Positions 25,828 through 34,021 of a stretch of DNA of 54,712 bases are shown here, one piece after another; position 1 is the stretch's first letter, and every line of letters starts with the position of its first letter. Both the position numbers and the translations under genes were made by a program. Location of the stretch: NCBI GenBank assembly GCA_045540355.1, contig JAZQHB010000058.1, positions 1 to 54,712 on the forward strand, in the 5' to 3' direction. Origin of the DNA: RGIG2945 sp045540355 (GTDB taxonomy: Bacteria > Bacillota > Clostridia > Oscillospirales > Acutalibacteraceae). The notes under the pieces were generated by a model, which searched no databases, was not told the DNA's origin, and was given only the letters and a program-made list of their open reading frames with translations.

Positions 25828-25974
25828 AAAACCCCGCCAAACCGGATGCGACCGATAATAACCTGCAGCATAAGCAGGTGGGTGCCGCCTTCCGTTTTCA
25901 CGCTCCCTTCGTCCGAGTAAACTCGGGAGGTCTGCAATCCGACGGAAGAGATAAGCTCCCTTTAAAAAAGTGTT
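25828..25974 (-). ncRNA. ssrS: Candidate 6S RNA (SsrS)
   Basis: On the minus strand this interval folds as a rod: CTTCCGT/ACGGAAG (plus coordinates 25942-25948 with 25889-25895), an internal loop, CTCCC/GGGAG (25929-25925 with 25907-25903) and the CCGAG-TTTA-CTCGG cap. Beyond it is a small hairpin ACCTGC/GCAGGT (25879-25874 with 25866-25861), as found in the 3' side of the 6S central bubble, preceded by GGCGGCACCC, which I recall as typical of Gram-positive 6S RNAs. A promoter fits a 5' end near 25974. 6S RNA binds the housekeeping RNA polymerase in stationary phase. The ends are approximate and the call rests on structure and memory, not on a search. Confidence 0.6.
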
Positions 25975-25979
25975 GGGTT

Positions 25980-26008
25980 AATATAAGCCGCAAAATCGAG
26001 AGTGGCAG
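25980..26008 (-). promoter_or_regulatory. Promoter of the candidate 6S RNA
   Basis: Minus strand: CTGCCA (26008-26003), 17-base spacer, TATATT (25985-25980). The predicted first base is near 25974. Confidence 0.5.
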
Positions 26009-26016
26009 GGAAATTT

Positions 26017-26334
26017 TTAATTTTCTAACTGAATATCAAATTGTTCAGCCAAAACTTCCGAGAAAATATCTACTACTTCGTTCATTTCGTTTTCGTCGGA
26101 AATTTCTTCAAGGTAAACTTCTTCGCCTTTTTCAAAAACCTTGAGAATTATAATGCCATCATCTTCTTCGTCGAAATCATCTTCTATGATGCTACCGTCA
26201 TCGCTGTAGTAGGGAAGAAGTGCAACATACTTGCCGTCATCAGTTTCAACTCTTGTAAGTTCTTCGAAATAATGCTCAACACCGTCGTCATCAACAACGC
26301 TGACGATATCGGGTGCTTCAAATTCCTGGTTCAT
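26017..26334 (-). CDS. DUF1292 family protein
   Basis: Small acidic cytoplasmic protein of 105 residues, DUF1292 (YrzB-like) family: PDIVSVVDDDGVEHYFEEL at the N-terminus, then YVALLPYY and IIILKVFEKGEEVYLEEISDE, the usual strand pattern of this domain. Function is not known; in many Firmicutes it is encoded near yrrK/yqgF and yrzL, but not here. The ATG ending at 26334 follows GGAG at a normal distance, and an extended -10 promoter lies about 35 bases upstream. It ends 9 bases before the 6S promoter region. Confidence 0.9.
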   Translation of the reverse strand: MNQEFEAPDIVSVVDDDGVEHYFEELTRVETDDGKYVALLPYYSDDGSIIEDDFDEEDDGIIILKVFEKGEEVYLEEISDENEMNEVVDIFSEVLAEQFDIQLEN

Positions 26335-26366
26335 TTAGTATTCTCCAATCGGTATTTTATATAGAT

Positions 26367-26375
26367 ATTATATCA
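26367..26375 (-). promoter_or_regulatory. Extended -10 promoter of the DUF1292 gene
   Basis: Minus strand TGATATAAT: a consensus TATAAT (26372-26367) with TG one base upstream. No good -35 box at 17 bases. The rest of 26376-26465 is AT-rich spacer with nothing else seen. Confidence 0.6.
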
Positions 26376-26465
26376 TAATTTTACTCTCAAATTGCATTTT
26401 AGTCAACATCTAAATTTAGGTTATTCGTATTAAATAAAAAAATTGAAAAAAGTTCAAAAAAAGTG

Positions 26466-26494
26466 TTGACAATGTATAAAAAGTGTGATATTAT
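26466..26494 (+). promoter_or_regulatory. Strong sigma-A promoter of the 26501-26916 transcript
   Basis: Consensus TTGACA (26466-26471), 17-base spacer, TATTAT (26489-26494). No gene of normal size follows before the terminator at 26877. Confidence 0.85.
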
Positions 26495-26568
26495 ATAGAC
26501 GAACCAAGAGAGAAGATAAAAAACAAAAGCAGATGCCGATGAAGGCGCATCGAACGGAGGCGGTTCCA

Positions 26569-26607
26569 ATGAACAACAAAATTAAAATACCGGGAATGAA
26601 TTGGTAA
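26569..26607 (+). CDS. Mini-ORF 1, 12 residues
   Basis: MNNKIKIPGMNW, preceded by GGAGG with an 8-base gap inside a GAAC/GTTC hairpin. Too short for family assignment. The strong ribosome site is the only reason to list it; translation may matter more than the peptide. Confidence 0.3.
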   Translation: MNNKIKIPGMNW

Positions 26608-26671
26608 GGAATGTTGTTTAGTCTTAACCGAGAAAATAATGATACGACAAGTATCTTAGGAGGCGATTCCA

Positions 26672-26725
26672 ATGAAAACAGAAGAAAAATCGTGTTTCGC
26701 AGGACATCGAGGTGCGATTGATTAG
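26672..26725 (+). CDS. Mini-ORF 2, 17 residues
   Basis: MKTEEKSCFAGHRGAID, preceded by AGGAGG with the same 8-base gap as mini-ORF 1. The CFAGHR segment recalls the CCFTGHR start of DUF1273/SLOG-type proteins, but the frame stops at once, so this may be chance or a remnant. Confidence 0.3.
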   Translation: MKTEEKSCFAGHRGAID

Positions 26726-26876
26726 TCAGATTAGCAGCACAAGATCACAATAGGTAAGAATCCAATCACTTCACCTGTGAGTAGGCTGAATTTAAATAAT
26801 TCATTCAAGACTAAATCTAAGGCAGAGATATCCGGAAACATAACTCAGGTAAAGTAAAATTTAATATAAATAGATG

Positions 26877-26916
26877 AGGTGGCTACGATGAAAAGGCGAT
26901 AGCCACCTTTTGTTTT
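26877..26916 (+). terminator. Rho-independent terminator of the 26501 transcript
   Basis: AGGTGGCTA (26877-26885) pairs with TAGCCACCT (26900-26908), followed by TTTTGTTTTG. The loop contains ATGAAAAGGCGATAG, a four-codon ORF behind GAGG. Bases 26917-27002 show nothing further. Confidence 0.88.
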
Positions 26917-27002
26917 GTACTAATGAATAATGAATAGTGCACATCGTCCAAACCTGATTATAAAACTGCATTGGCAATACTAAACATTTTTCAAAAAAAT
27001 AC

Positions 27003-27031
27003 TTGAAAAATTTATGAAGTTATGCTAAGAT
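27003..27031 (+). promoter_or_regulatory. Sigma-A promoter of the 27123 gene
   Basis: TTGAAA (27003-27008), 17-base spacer, TAAGAT (27026-27031), leaving a leader of about 85 bases before the ATG. Confidence 0.7.
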
Positions 27032-27122
27032 AATAATGGAAAATAGAGTAGGTGTACTATATACTATAGTGTGAAGGTATTCCATTTGAAAAATATCTAC
27101 TTTATAAATCGGAGGTATTATT

Positions 27123-30100
27123 ATGATTATGAAGTTATTGTCTTTAATCTTATCGGTGCTGATGACATTTACATCAATTCCGGTAACAGGTGAAACGGCA
27201 CAGAAAATAACCGATGCCGTAAATAACGCTATAGAATGGGTGGCGGACGCCTTGAGCAGTTCAGACGATGCGGAGGACAATTCTGCATCCGGCGAAGCTA
27301 TGCCTGAAACCGATATTTCTTCAACCGATACCTCCAAGGAAGAAGAATATGAAGTCTCCGAACAGGCAATGGACGATGAACGAGACCCTACTGACGGTAT
27401 GACTCTTAAAGCACAGGTTGACGGTACTTACAAGAGAACTGACTCTTGGGGTTCAGTTGATACAACTGCAAGAATTAATACATATTTTGAAATTGACGGA
27501 CTTCATGCTGTTTCCAGCTCAGCCCTGAAAACTGTATACCTCTCCGGCGGTAGTGGTAGCACTAAATCTCATAATTTCGGTACGGTCTCCTCCGGCTTGA
27601 CGGGTACATTCTATTATGATCTTAACAGCAAAAATGATATAGGTAAAAATTACGGCGTAACGGATTTTTCATCACTCAGTATATATGTTCAAAACCAAAG
27701 TTCTCAGTCTCAAAGCAGAACTGTTACCGTAGGCGCATCTAACTCATCATTCTCGTTCACACCTTCAACACTTACGATTAATGTCAGAAACACATATGAT
27801 ATTGCAGGTCCGGCTTTTTCGTCTTCTTCAGCGACTACGGGAACTACACGAAGTGTTACATATTCGTTTGCTATTAAGGGACAGGATAGAGATGAAGCTG
27901 CTGTTTCTATTACCGGCGGCACATCAATGACAGTTAACTATGTCCATGTTAATACTTTTGCTCTTTGGAATCTTTACGCATCAGAAGCAAACACAGGTGG
28001 CGGTACATCAAAGAGAGCTTCTTATAAGGCTGCGTATACCGCAGCTGATCCGTCGGCTTGGAATAAGTATGAGGAGGCACTTGTTGCAGCAAGAATGGTT
28101 CTTTGCGGCGGAGTTCCGCAGACAGAAATCAATGCAGCGTATAACAACCTCAGACAGGCTGTTTTAAATTTAAAGATTAGATGTCAGTTCAGAACAACAG
28201 GCTGTACAAATTCAGTAGCGCCGTACTATTTCAATGTAAGCCTTTTCAAGGACATCGTAACTCCTGACGACAGATCCTATGTTGCTCCGACTTATACTTA
28301 CAATACAATTACTCCAACAACACCTGCAGGTTGCTGGCTTGATGCAAACAAGCTCGAAAAAACGGGGTATCAGTTCAAGCAGTGGAAACGCTTTAACTCT
28401 TATAATTCAAGTACAAAGTACTTTGATAATGAAGGAACAAACGCACAGTATACTTTTGTCGTACAGGATACATATACGACTCCTGTTGTAATTGAACCTA
28501 CATGGGAAGCCTTGACATACACGATTTATTTTGATGAAAACCGTCCGACGGGTAACGGCTTCTATGGTGAAACTGTCGGTGCTCCTACAATTTCTTCAAT
28601 TACTGTTACATGGGAAGACCAATCACAGGTTTACCCGTCTTGTACATGGTTGGTACATAAAGAGCTTGAAGACGGAAATAAAATGCTTAACTATATGAAG
28701 TTCAGTGCATGGTCCGTAATCAAAGATTCTGCTAGCGGTTATACCAACTTGGCGGGCAACTTGATTTATGCAAGTGATTTCTTCGAGGGAACCAAAGATG
28801 AAGTGAGAGAAATAACTCTTTACGCACTTTGGAAGAATAATATCGGTTCTGTTACACTCGATTTTAATTATAACGGTACAATTTCTGATATCAAAGACTA
28901 TCAGATGAAATCGCTTACCTCACGAACCGTATTCAAGACTATGGTGCTTAATACTACATGGACATTGAATGATCATCCGTATAAGGTTTTCTACCGCGAG
29001 GGTTATGATTTCACGGGCTGGCATTCTGACCCCGATAAACCGTCGCTTTCAAATGCGGCAACACCGACTGATGAAAATCCCGAACTTATCCGTTATGCAC
29101 AGTGGCAAAAGAAAGTGTTTTATATAAACCTTGAAGTTAACGGAGGTTCATTAACAAACGCTTATCAGGCGTGGCTTAACAGTGTTGTTGACGGTCAGGA
29201 TATTATCAAAATTGAAGACAGAATTTTAAGAGTAATTTACGGTACGAGATTTAATCTCCCCAGTGCCGAATGTATGCAGAGAACGGGTTATACATTTTAT
29301 GAATGGGAGTTGAACGGTGTAAAGTATGAGCCGGGAGCTCAGGTTGCGGTAACAGATTTCGGTACATCAGGCACAACTATTTATCTCAAAGCGATCTGGC
29401 AGAGAAATACAACAAGCTTTACGCTTCATTATAACAATGCTCCGGACGATGCAAATGTAACGACCTTCTCTGGTCTCTACGGCGATGAAGTGCCCGAAAT
29501 TCACGCTGTTAAATTTACTCCCGACACTACAGGAATGAATGACTTTACCGCTTCAGCAAATTCTTGGTATACAAGAACTCAGAATGCTGACGGAACATAT
29601 ACATACACGCCATACAGAACGATTACAACTTTCCCTGCTGAAAGTGTTGAGCTTTACTGCGGTTGGAATATGAAACGTCTTACACAGGCTGTATGTAATG
29701 ACTGTAACAAAAAAATGGGTATGTCTGATTATGTCACGGTTAATAAGGAGCTGAGAGTGCTTGATTTCTTATTCATTGATGAACGTGATCCGGAATTGTA
29801 TCCTGACGGAATACTCTATTATTATACCGAAGAGTCGAGAAACCGTTTGACAGAGGCATTTAATGTTGCAATAGAATATCTCGTGGATTTGACTCCAAAC
29901 TCAACGAAGAATTTGATGTTTGATTATTCTCTTAAAGGAAAAATCGAACAGGCTGCTGATGGTATTTATGAAGCTTTAAATCAGATGGCTTTCAATCCTG
30001 CCGATTATTCAAGTGTTGAAGCACAGATTGAGAGAATCAATCAAATCAGAGAAGGCACATTTATCCACAAAATATTCGACAGTAACGGAAATTTAGTATC

Positions 30101-32036
30101 TGAAATAGAAGATTGCGGAATTAGTACATTTACTGCAGCTACTTGGAGACAGGTTGAGATTGCTGAAAGTAAGGTTAGATATGATTACAATACAACTCAG
30201 CAGGGAGCAGTTAATATCTTTGCTTCAAATATTGACGAAGCAATTTCAGGACTTATGCTCAAATCAGATCAAGAAGACTGGTCTCCGCTTGTAGAGGTTC
30301 TCAACGATTATGCAGAATTATTTACTGAATGTGAAGAAAGCAAAGAATCCCTTACGATCAATGGTACGACATATGAATTGTATGTAAGTAAGCTTAATGA
30401 GGATAAAACAAAAGTTTTCAAGGAATCCTTTGATCAAGATCTTTTAGCTTTGGCTGATGAATACTTCCGTTCAGCAAGAGCTCTTCTCACGGATAAAATT
30501 GATGCCTCAACCTTTGACCTTGACGAAACAGTTGCTGTTTTAAATGAGCTTATAGATGAAATCAAGGCAACTGAAAAGGGTGGCGATTATCAGGCAATTA
30601 TTGATCTCTGGAATAAATATCTTTCCAGCAATACGACTCCCTATAAACTTGAGTTGAGACAACAGTTTGTTAATGCGTACAAAGCGGTTGATTGGACTTT
30701 GACTGAATCTCAGCAGGCTGATATCAATAAGTGTTATACTGATATGTATGGCATTTATCAGAATATGACCAATCCGAACAACCTTGACCAATTCGAGATT
30801 TCTGTGGATACCGGTACAAATGTGGAAACACAGAACACAGTTTTTACGGTGACATACGGAACAAAGATAATCGATTTGCTTGAAGTACCCACAAGAAACG
30901 GTTACAAGTTTGCAGGTTGGTTCATTGACGAAAACTGCACAATGCCGGTTGGTGATATGGTTGCGACCTATGACACCAAGGTTTATGCCCTTTGGCTTGA
31001 AGATACACCTAGGTTCATGGTAGAGGTTTATATCGATGGCGAAGGTGCTGTGTCCCTGAACAATAGTTCTGTTGAATTTACTGATTTTGCTGAAACATTT
31101 GATAAATATACCAATATAACTTTGACAGCATCTCCGTTGTCCGGTTCAGAATTCATCGGTTGGTTGGATATGATTTCGGGTAAGATAGTTTCAACAGATG
31201 CGACAATAGGCACAACATTGGTTTCTAATTACAGGTTGATTGCGATATTCGCACCGATTTCTGAAGAAACATATACAGTTATCTTCAAGGATAAAAACGG
31301 TGTAGTTGTTGACAAGCAGGAAGTTGTTGCAGGTGAAGCTGCTATTGCTCCCGATATGTCATATTTCTACTATGACGGTTTTGTCTTTGACGGTTGGGAT
31401 AAGGATTTCTCAAATGTTACAAGTGACTTGAATGTAAATGCAGTTTATATCAGAACTGTTGACTACTACAAGGTAACCATTCAAGGCGGCAAAGTTAACG
31501 AAAACACCAAACTTGATGCTGTTAAATATAACACAAAGATTACCGTAACACTTGATGAAACAGCAATCCCTGAAGGTAAAGTGTTTGCAGGTTGGTCAAT
31601 CGATAACGGCAAGACAATCGTGTCGTATGCACCATTCTACTCCTTCTATGTTGTTACAAACACAAATCTTGTTGCGGTATATGCTGACGAAGCAAATGAA
31701 ACTCCGACACTCTATCTTTCAGCAATAATCAACGGTAACAAGTTGTCGTTTGTATCAGAAAGAAGCTTGCCTGATTACAGATATAAATTTATCGAATCCG
31801 GTATTCTTCTCACGACAGATGCGGAGTTAGCTGATAAGTTGACACTTGAAAATGCATCGGATTATGATGCAATCAAGCACGGAAAAACTTCCTCAACAGC
31901 TGCTGACGGACAGTATAAGGTAACAATCAATGCGACACCCAACAAAGAATATTACGCAGTTGCATATTATGCTTTTGTTGATAAATATGGTGAGATTCAT
32001 ACAATCTATACTGATGTTTATGCTGTTGTAATTTGA
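27123..32036 (+). CDS. Large secreted repeat protein with InlB-type repeats and helical FIVAR-like regions
   Basis: Surface or secreted protein of 1637 residues. The N-terminus is a short signal-like segment (MIMKLLSLILSVLMTFTSI), then an acidic, disordered stretch to about 90. Residues about 95-275 are a beta-rich module (SWGSVDTTARINTYFEIDG), and 275-350 a helical FIVAR-like segment (ALWNLYASEANTGGG; GGVPQTEINAAYNNLRQAVL). Listeria-Bacteroides/InlB-B repeats follow to about 860 (REGYDFTGWHSDPDKP; RTGYTFYEWELNG), then helices to about 1220, more InlB repeats to about 1530 (RNGYKFAGWFIDENCTMPVG; YDGFVFDGWDKDFSNV), and a final beta domain. No LPXTG or dockerin is seen, so attachment is unclear. 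GGAGG lies 7 bases before the ATG; a second ATG is at 27129. It shares modules with the giant gene at 40653. Likely adhesin; ligand unknown. Confidence 0.88.
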   Translation: MIMKLLSLILSVLMTFTSIPVTGETAQKITDAVNNAIEWVADALSSSDDAEDNSASGEAMPETDISSTDTSKEEEYEVSEQAMDDERDPTDGMTLKAQVDGTYKRTDSWGSVDTTARINTYFEIDGLHAVSSSALKTVYLSGGSGSTKSHNFGTVSSGLTGTFYYDLNSKNDIGKNYGVTDFSSLSIYVQNQSSQSQSRTVTVGASNSSFSFTPSTLTINVRNTYDIAGPAFSSSSATTGTTRSVTYSFAIKGQDRDEAAVSITGGTSMTVNYVHVNTFALWNLYASEANTGGGTSKRASYKAAYTAADPSAWNKYEEALVAARMVLCGGVPQTEINAAYNNLRQAVLNLKIRCQFRTTGCTNSVAPYYFNVSLFKDIVTPDDRSYVAPTYTYNTITPTTPAGCWLDANKLEKTGYQFKQWKRFNSYNSSTKYFDNEGTNAQYTFVVQDTYTTPVVIEPTWEALTYTIYFDENRPTGNGFYGETVGAPTISSITVTWEDQSQVYPSCTWLVHKELEDGNKMLNYMKFSAWSVIKDSASGYTNLAGNLIYASDFFEGTKDEVREITLYALWKNNIGSVTLDFNYNGTISDIKDYQMKSLTSRTVFKTMVLNTTWTLNDHPYKVFYREGYDFTGWHSDPDKPSLSNAATPTDENPELIRYAQWQKKVFYINLEVNGGSLTNAYQAWLNSVVDGQDIIKIEDRILRVIYGTRFNLPSAECMQRTGYTFYEWELNGVKYEPGAQVAVTDFGTSGTTIYLKAIWQRNTTSFTLHYNNAPDDANVTTFSGLYGDEVPEIHAVKFTPDTTGMNDFTASANSWYTRTQNADGTYTYTPYRTITTFPAESVELYCGWNMKRLTQAVCNDCNKKMGMSDYVTVNKELRVLDFLFIDERDPELYPDGILYYYTEESRNRLTEAFNVAIEYLVDLTPNSTKNLMFDYSLKGKIEQAADGIYEALNQMAFNPADYSSVEAQIERINQIREGTFIHKIFDSNGNLVSEIEDCGISTFTAATWRQVEIAESKVRYDYNTTQQGAVNIFASNIDEAISGLMLKSDQEDWSPLVEVLNDYAELFTECEESKESLTINGTTYELYVSKLNEDKTKVFKESFDQDLLALADEYFRSARALLTDKIDASTFDLDETVAVLNELIDEIKATEKGGDYQAIIDLWNKYLSSNTTPYKLELRQQFVNAYKAVDWTLTESQQADINKCYTDMYGIYQNMTNPNNLDQFEISVDTGTNVETQNTVFTVTYGTKIIDLLEVPTRNGYKFAGWFIDENCTMPVGDMVATYDTKVYALWLEDTPRFMVEVYIDGEGAVSLNNSSVEFTDFAETFDKYTNITLTASPLSGSEFIGWLDMISGKIVSTDATIGTTLVSNYRLIAIFAPISEETYTVIFKDKNGVVVDKQEVVAGEAAIAPDMSYFYYDGFVFDGWDKDFSNVTSDLNVNAVYIRTVDYYKVTIQGGKVNENTKLDAVKYNTKITVTLDETAIPEGKVFAGWSIDNGKTIVSYAPFYSFYVVTNTNLVAVYADEANETPTLYLSAIINGNKLSFVSERSLPDYRYKFIESGILLTTDAELADKLTLENASDYDAIKHGKTSSTAADGQYKVTINATPNKEYYAVAYYAFVDKYGEIHTIYTDVYAVVI

Positions 32037-32061
32037 TTGAATTAAATTTAATGCAAAGAAC

Positions 32062-32087
32062 CCGCCGACTTTATGTCGGCGGTTTTC
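32062..32087 (+). terminator. Rho-independent terminator
   Basis: CCGCCGAC (32062-32069) with GTCGGCGG (32075-32082) and a short T run. Confidence 0.85.
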
Positions 32088-32097
32088 GCATAAGTAT

Positions 32098-32126
32098 GGG
32101 CAACCTTTTGGTCGCCCGATTTTTTT
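32098..32126. terminator. Second terminator between convergent genes
   Basis: GGGCAACC (32098-32105), loop TTTT, GGTCGCCC (32110-32117), one mismatch, then a seven-T run. The minus-strand Gfo/Idh gene ends 5 bases further on. Confidence 0.8.
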
Positions 32127-32130
32127 AGAT

Positions 32131-33111
32131 TTATTTATCGGCAGCAGCTTGAATTGTAAGTGCTGTACGAGTTGAAGCTATAACTTCTGCGGTGTTAAAA
32201 TCAACTTTTTTACCTTTTATGTCAGAAAGGAAATCATCAAGATATGTATTAGCAGGTTTTTCGGGTTTGAGTATTATCGGCTCAGCACCGAACTCATAAG
32301 CAATATAAACATCATCTCTTGCATGGCTGAATTCCATAACACCCTTAGTTCCCCAGAAAACAAATCTCCAGTTGAACGGTAAGCTAAATTCACAACCCTG
32401 AGGTGCTGCATAAGAAACATCAGCCATAAGGCCTGCACCATTTGAAAGCTTTGTCATAAACTGACCGCAGTCTTTGAAATCAGGTTCCTCGGTTGCAAAT
32501 GCATTCCAGGTACGAGCGGCAAGAACTTCCTCAACTTCAAGTCCTGTTATGTATCTTACAAGGTCGAGACCGTGAATTGCGATGTCGTTGATTGTACCGC
32601 CGTGTTTACCCTTTTCAAAGTACCACGAAGCTCGTTTTCCGTACATCAAAGCGTGCTGACCCTCAAAGAGAACATTGTGGATTTCACCGAGCTTGCCACT
32701 TTGAACTATCTCTCTTGCACAATGTGTGTAATGTGTGTTTCTTAAATCAAGCATACAACCTACCTTGAGATTTTTCTCGGCGGCCAACTTCTCAATTTCA
32801 TTGAGCTCATCGAGGGATGTGCAGAGGGGCTTGTCACCGATGATGTGCTTTCCTGCTTTTAAAGCATCAATACCCATCTGACCTCTTGCACCATAGTAGT
32901 TGCCTAAAACAACAACATCAACATTAGGATCATTCAACATATCTTCATATTTTTCATAAGTAAATGTAACACCCAAGTTTTCTTCGGCTGCTTTACGAGC
33001 AGGTTCATTTTCCTCCCAGGCTCCGACTATATTTACTTCATCCGTTGTGGATGCAAGCTTGTAAAGTGAGTTGACATGACCGTGACGGAATCCTGCAAAA
33101 GCAAAGTTCAT
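32131..33111 (-). CDS. Gfo/Idh/MocA family NAD(P)-dependent oxidoreductase
   Basis: Cytoplasmic dehydrogenase acting on a sugar, polyol or sugar-acid, 326 residues. The N-terminal Rossmann fold begins FAFAGFRHGHVNSLY (GxxHxH form of the nucleotide loop), the DKP-type catalytic lysine is in IIGDKPLCTS near residue 98, and the substrate-site NDIAIHGLDLVRY (D...H) is near 175. The C-terminal half is the usual mixed sheet. The ATG ending at 33111 follows GGAGGT. It is transcribed away from the DeoR-family regulator operon, so that regulator may control both. The substrate cannot be deduced from sequence. Confidence 0.92.
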   Translation of the reverse strand: MNFAFAGFRHGHVNSLYKLASTTDEVNIVGAWEENEPARKAAEENLGVTFTYEKYEDMLNDPNVDVVVLGNYYGARGQMGIDALKAGKHIIGDKPLCTSLDELNEIEKLAAEKNLKVGCMLDLRNTHYTHCAREIVQSGKLGEIHNVLFEGQHALMYGKRASWYFEKGKHGGTINDIAIHGLDLVRYITGLEVEEVLAARTWNAFATEEPDFKDCGQFMTKLSNGAGLMADVSYAAPQGCEFSLPFNWRFVFWGTKGVMEFSHARDDVYIAYEFGAEPIILKPEKPANTYLDDFLSDIKGKKVDFNTAEVIASTRTALTIQAAADK

Positions 33112-33138
33112 AACAGTACCTCCAAAAAGTTTTTTACT

Positions 33139-33167
33139 ATTGTATCATCTTTAAAAAATAAAATCAA
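33139..33167 (-). promoter_or_regulatory. Promoter of the Gfo/Idh gene
   Basis: Minus strand TTGATT (33167-33162), 17-base spacer, TACAAT (33144-33139). It is back to back with the promoter at 33186, which leaves 18 bases between the two -35 boxes. Confidence 0.7.
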
Positions 33168-33185
33168 TAAAGATTTATAATTTTA

Positions 33186-33214
33186 TTGACATTGGTGTTA
33201 TAAAATGTTATAAT
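33186..33214 (+). promoter_or_regulatory. Sigma-A promoter of the deoR-dehydrogenase operon
   Basis: Consensus TTGACA (33186-33191), 17-base spacer, consensus TATAAT (33209-33214), 42 bases before the start of the regulator gene. The direct repeat-like TGTTATAAAATGTTATAAT (33196-33214) overlaps the -10 region and could be an operator. Confidence 0.85.
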
Positions 33215-33256
33215 CATGTGCGGTTATGTTAGTAATTTATAAAAGGGAGTGAAGCC

Positions 33257-34006
33257 TTGAATTCAATACGACATGAAAAGATTTGCAATCTTGTTAACGA
33301 ACGAGGTGCTGTCAGAATTAAAGACCTTACTGCAGCGTTTCCTGATGTAACTCCAATGACGATTTATCGTGATTTGGTATATCTTGAAGAAATAGGTGCC
33401 ATTATACGCGTAAGAGGTGGTGCAATGTCGCCTAATAACACAACTGAGCTGAAATATGAAGTGCGTGAATTTTCAAATTCAGCACTTAAAGATAAAATTG
33501 CTGAAAAGGCGATAAAGCTTATAAAGCCAAAAAGCTCCGTGTTTCTTGATGCAGGTACAACGGTTACAGCACTTGCTAAGCTTATACCTGATGTAGAGCT
33601 TAGTGTTTTTACGACCGCACCTAACATTGCGATTAAGTTATCAATCCTCAATTCTCCTTCTGTTAACATCTGCGGCGGAAAGCTTAACAAAATGAATTTA
33701 GCATTGTCAGGCAGCAGAACAGTCAGAGACATTGAAAATATAAATATTGACACTGCTTTTATAGGCGTTGCGGGTTATTCTTCGGATAGCGGATTTACCT
33801 GCGGTGTTGAAGCGGAAAGCCTTGTAAAACAAGCAGTTTTGAAAAAGGCGAGAGTAAGAGTAGCTTTGATGGACTCGACAAAACTATCGGTTGTTTTACC
33901 TTACACTTTTGCTCATATCGAAGATTTTACACACATCGTATCTGACGGAAATTTACCTGAAGATGTGATTAAAAGCATTAAAGAAAAAAATGTTATATTG
34001 ATATAG
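33257..34006 (+). CDS. DeoR/GlpR-family transcriptional regulator
   Basis: Transcription factor of 249 residues, usual for the family. The N-terminal winged helix-turn-helix is seen in RHEKICNLVNERGAVRIKDL and TPMTIYRDLVYLEEIGAIIRVRGGA, and the C-terminal DeoR sensor domain, which binds phosphorylated sugars, in VFLDAGTTVTALAKLIP, ICGGKLN and TAFIGVAGYSSDSGFTC. TTG at 33257 is the start, behind AAAGGGAGTG. It is first in the operon with the dehydrogenase genes and divergent from the Gfo/Idh gene, and so probably represses both until a sugar phosphate appears. Confidence 0.94.
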   Translation: MNSIRHEKICNLVNERGAVRIKDLTAAFPDVTPMTIYRDLVYLEEIGAIIRVRGGAMSPNNTTELKYEVREFSNSALKDKIAEKAIKLIKPKSSVFLDAGTTVTALAKLIPDVELSVFTTAPNIAIKLSILNSPSVNICGGKLNKMNLALSGSRTVRDIENINIDTAFIGVAGYSSDSGFTCGVEAESLVKQAVLKKARVRVALMDSTKLSVVLPYTFAHIEDFTHIVSDGNLPEDVIKSIKEKNVILI

Positions 34007-34021
34007 AATAGGAGATTATTT

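Larger units (their letters stand above)
26501..26916 (+). ncRNA. Candidate structured RNA, about 415 nt, with three mini-ORFs
   Basis: A complete transcription unit (strong promoter, strong terminator) with no normal gene. It holds hairpins: GATGC/GCATC (26532-26536, 26547-26551), GAAC/GTTC around a GGAGG loop (26552-26566), GATAC-GACAA-GTATC (26641-26655), and a larger arm ACCTG-T-GAG with CTCAGGT (26773-26781, 26844-26850) enclosing TGAATT/AATTCA (26787-26803). An 18-base motif GGAGGCGRTTCCAATGAA occurs twice (26556, 26659), each time placing an ATG 8 bases after GGAGG; a third ATG with the same spacing (26888) lies inside the terminator. It matches no RNA class I can name (not tmRNA, RNase P, SRP or T-box). 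Confidence 0.5.

Noticed and set aside
25878..26144. Plus-strand ORF of 88 residues over the 6S region
   Set aside because: It runs antisense to the folded RNA and into the DUF1292 gene, and its composition is unlike a protein.
26454..26672. Minus-strand 72-residue ORF over the structured transcript
   Set aside because: No ribosome site, no family, and it lies opposite the hairpins and the promoter.
26501..26916. tmRNA or RNase P RNA for the structured transcript
   Set aside because: There is no tRNA-like end with CCA, no tag ORF ending in Leu-Ala-Ala, and no GAGGAAAGTCC-type core.
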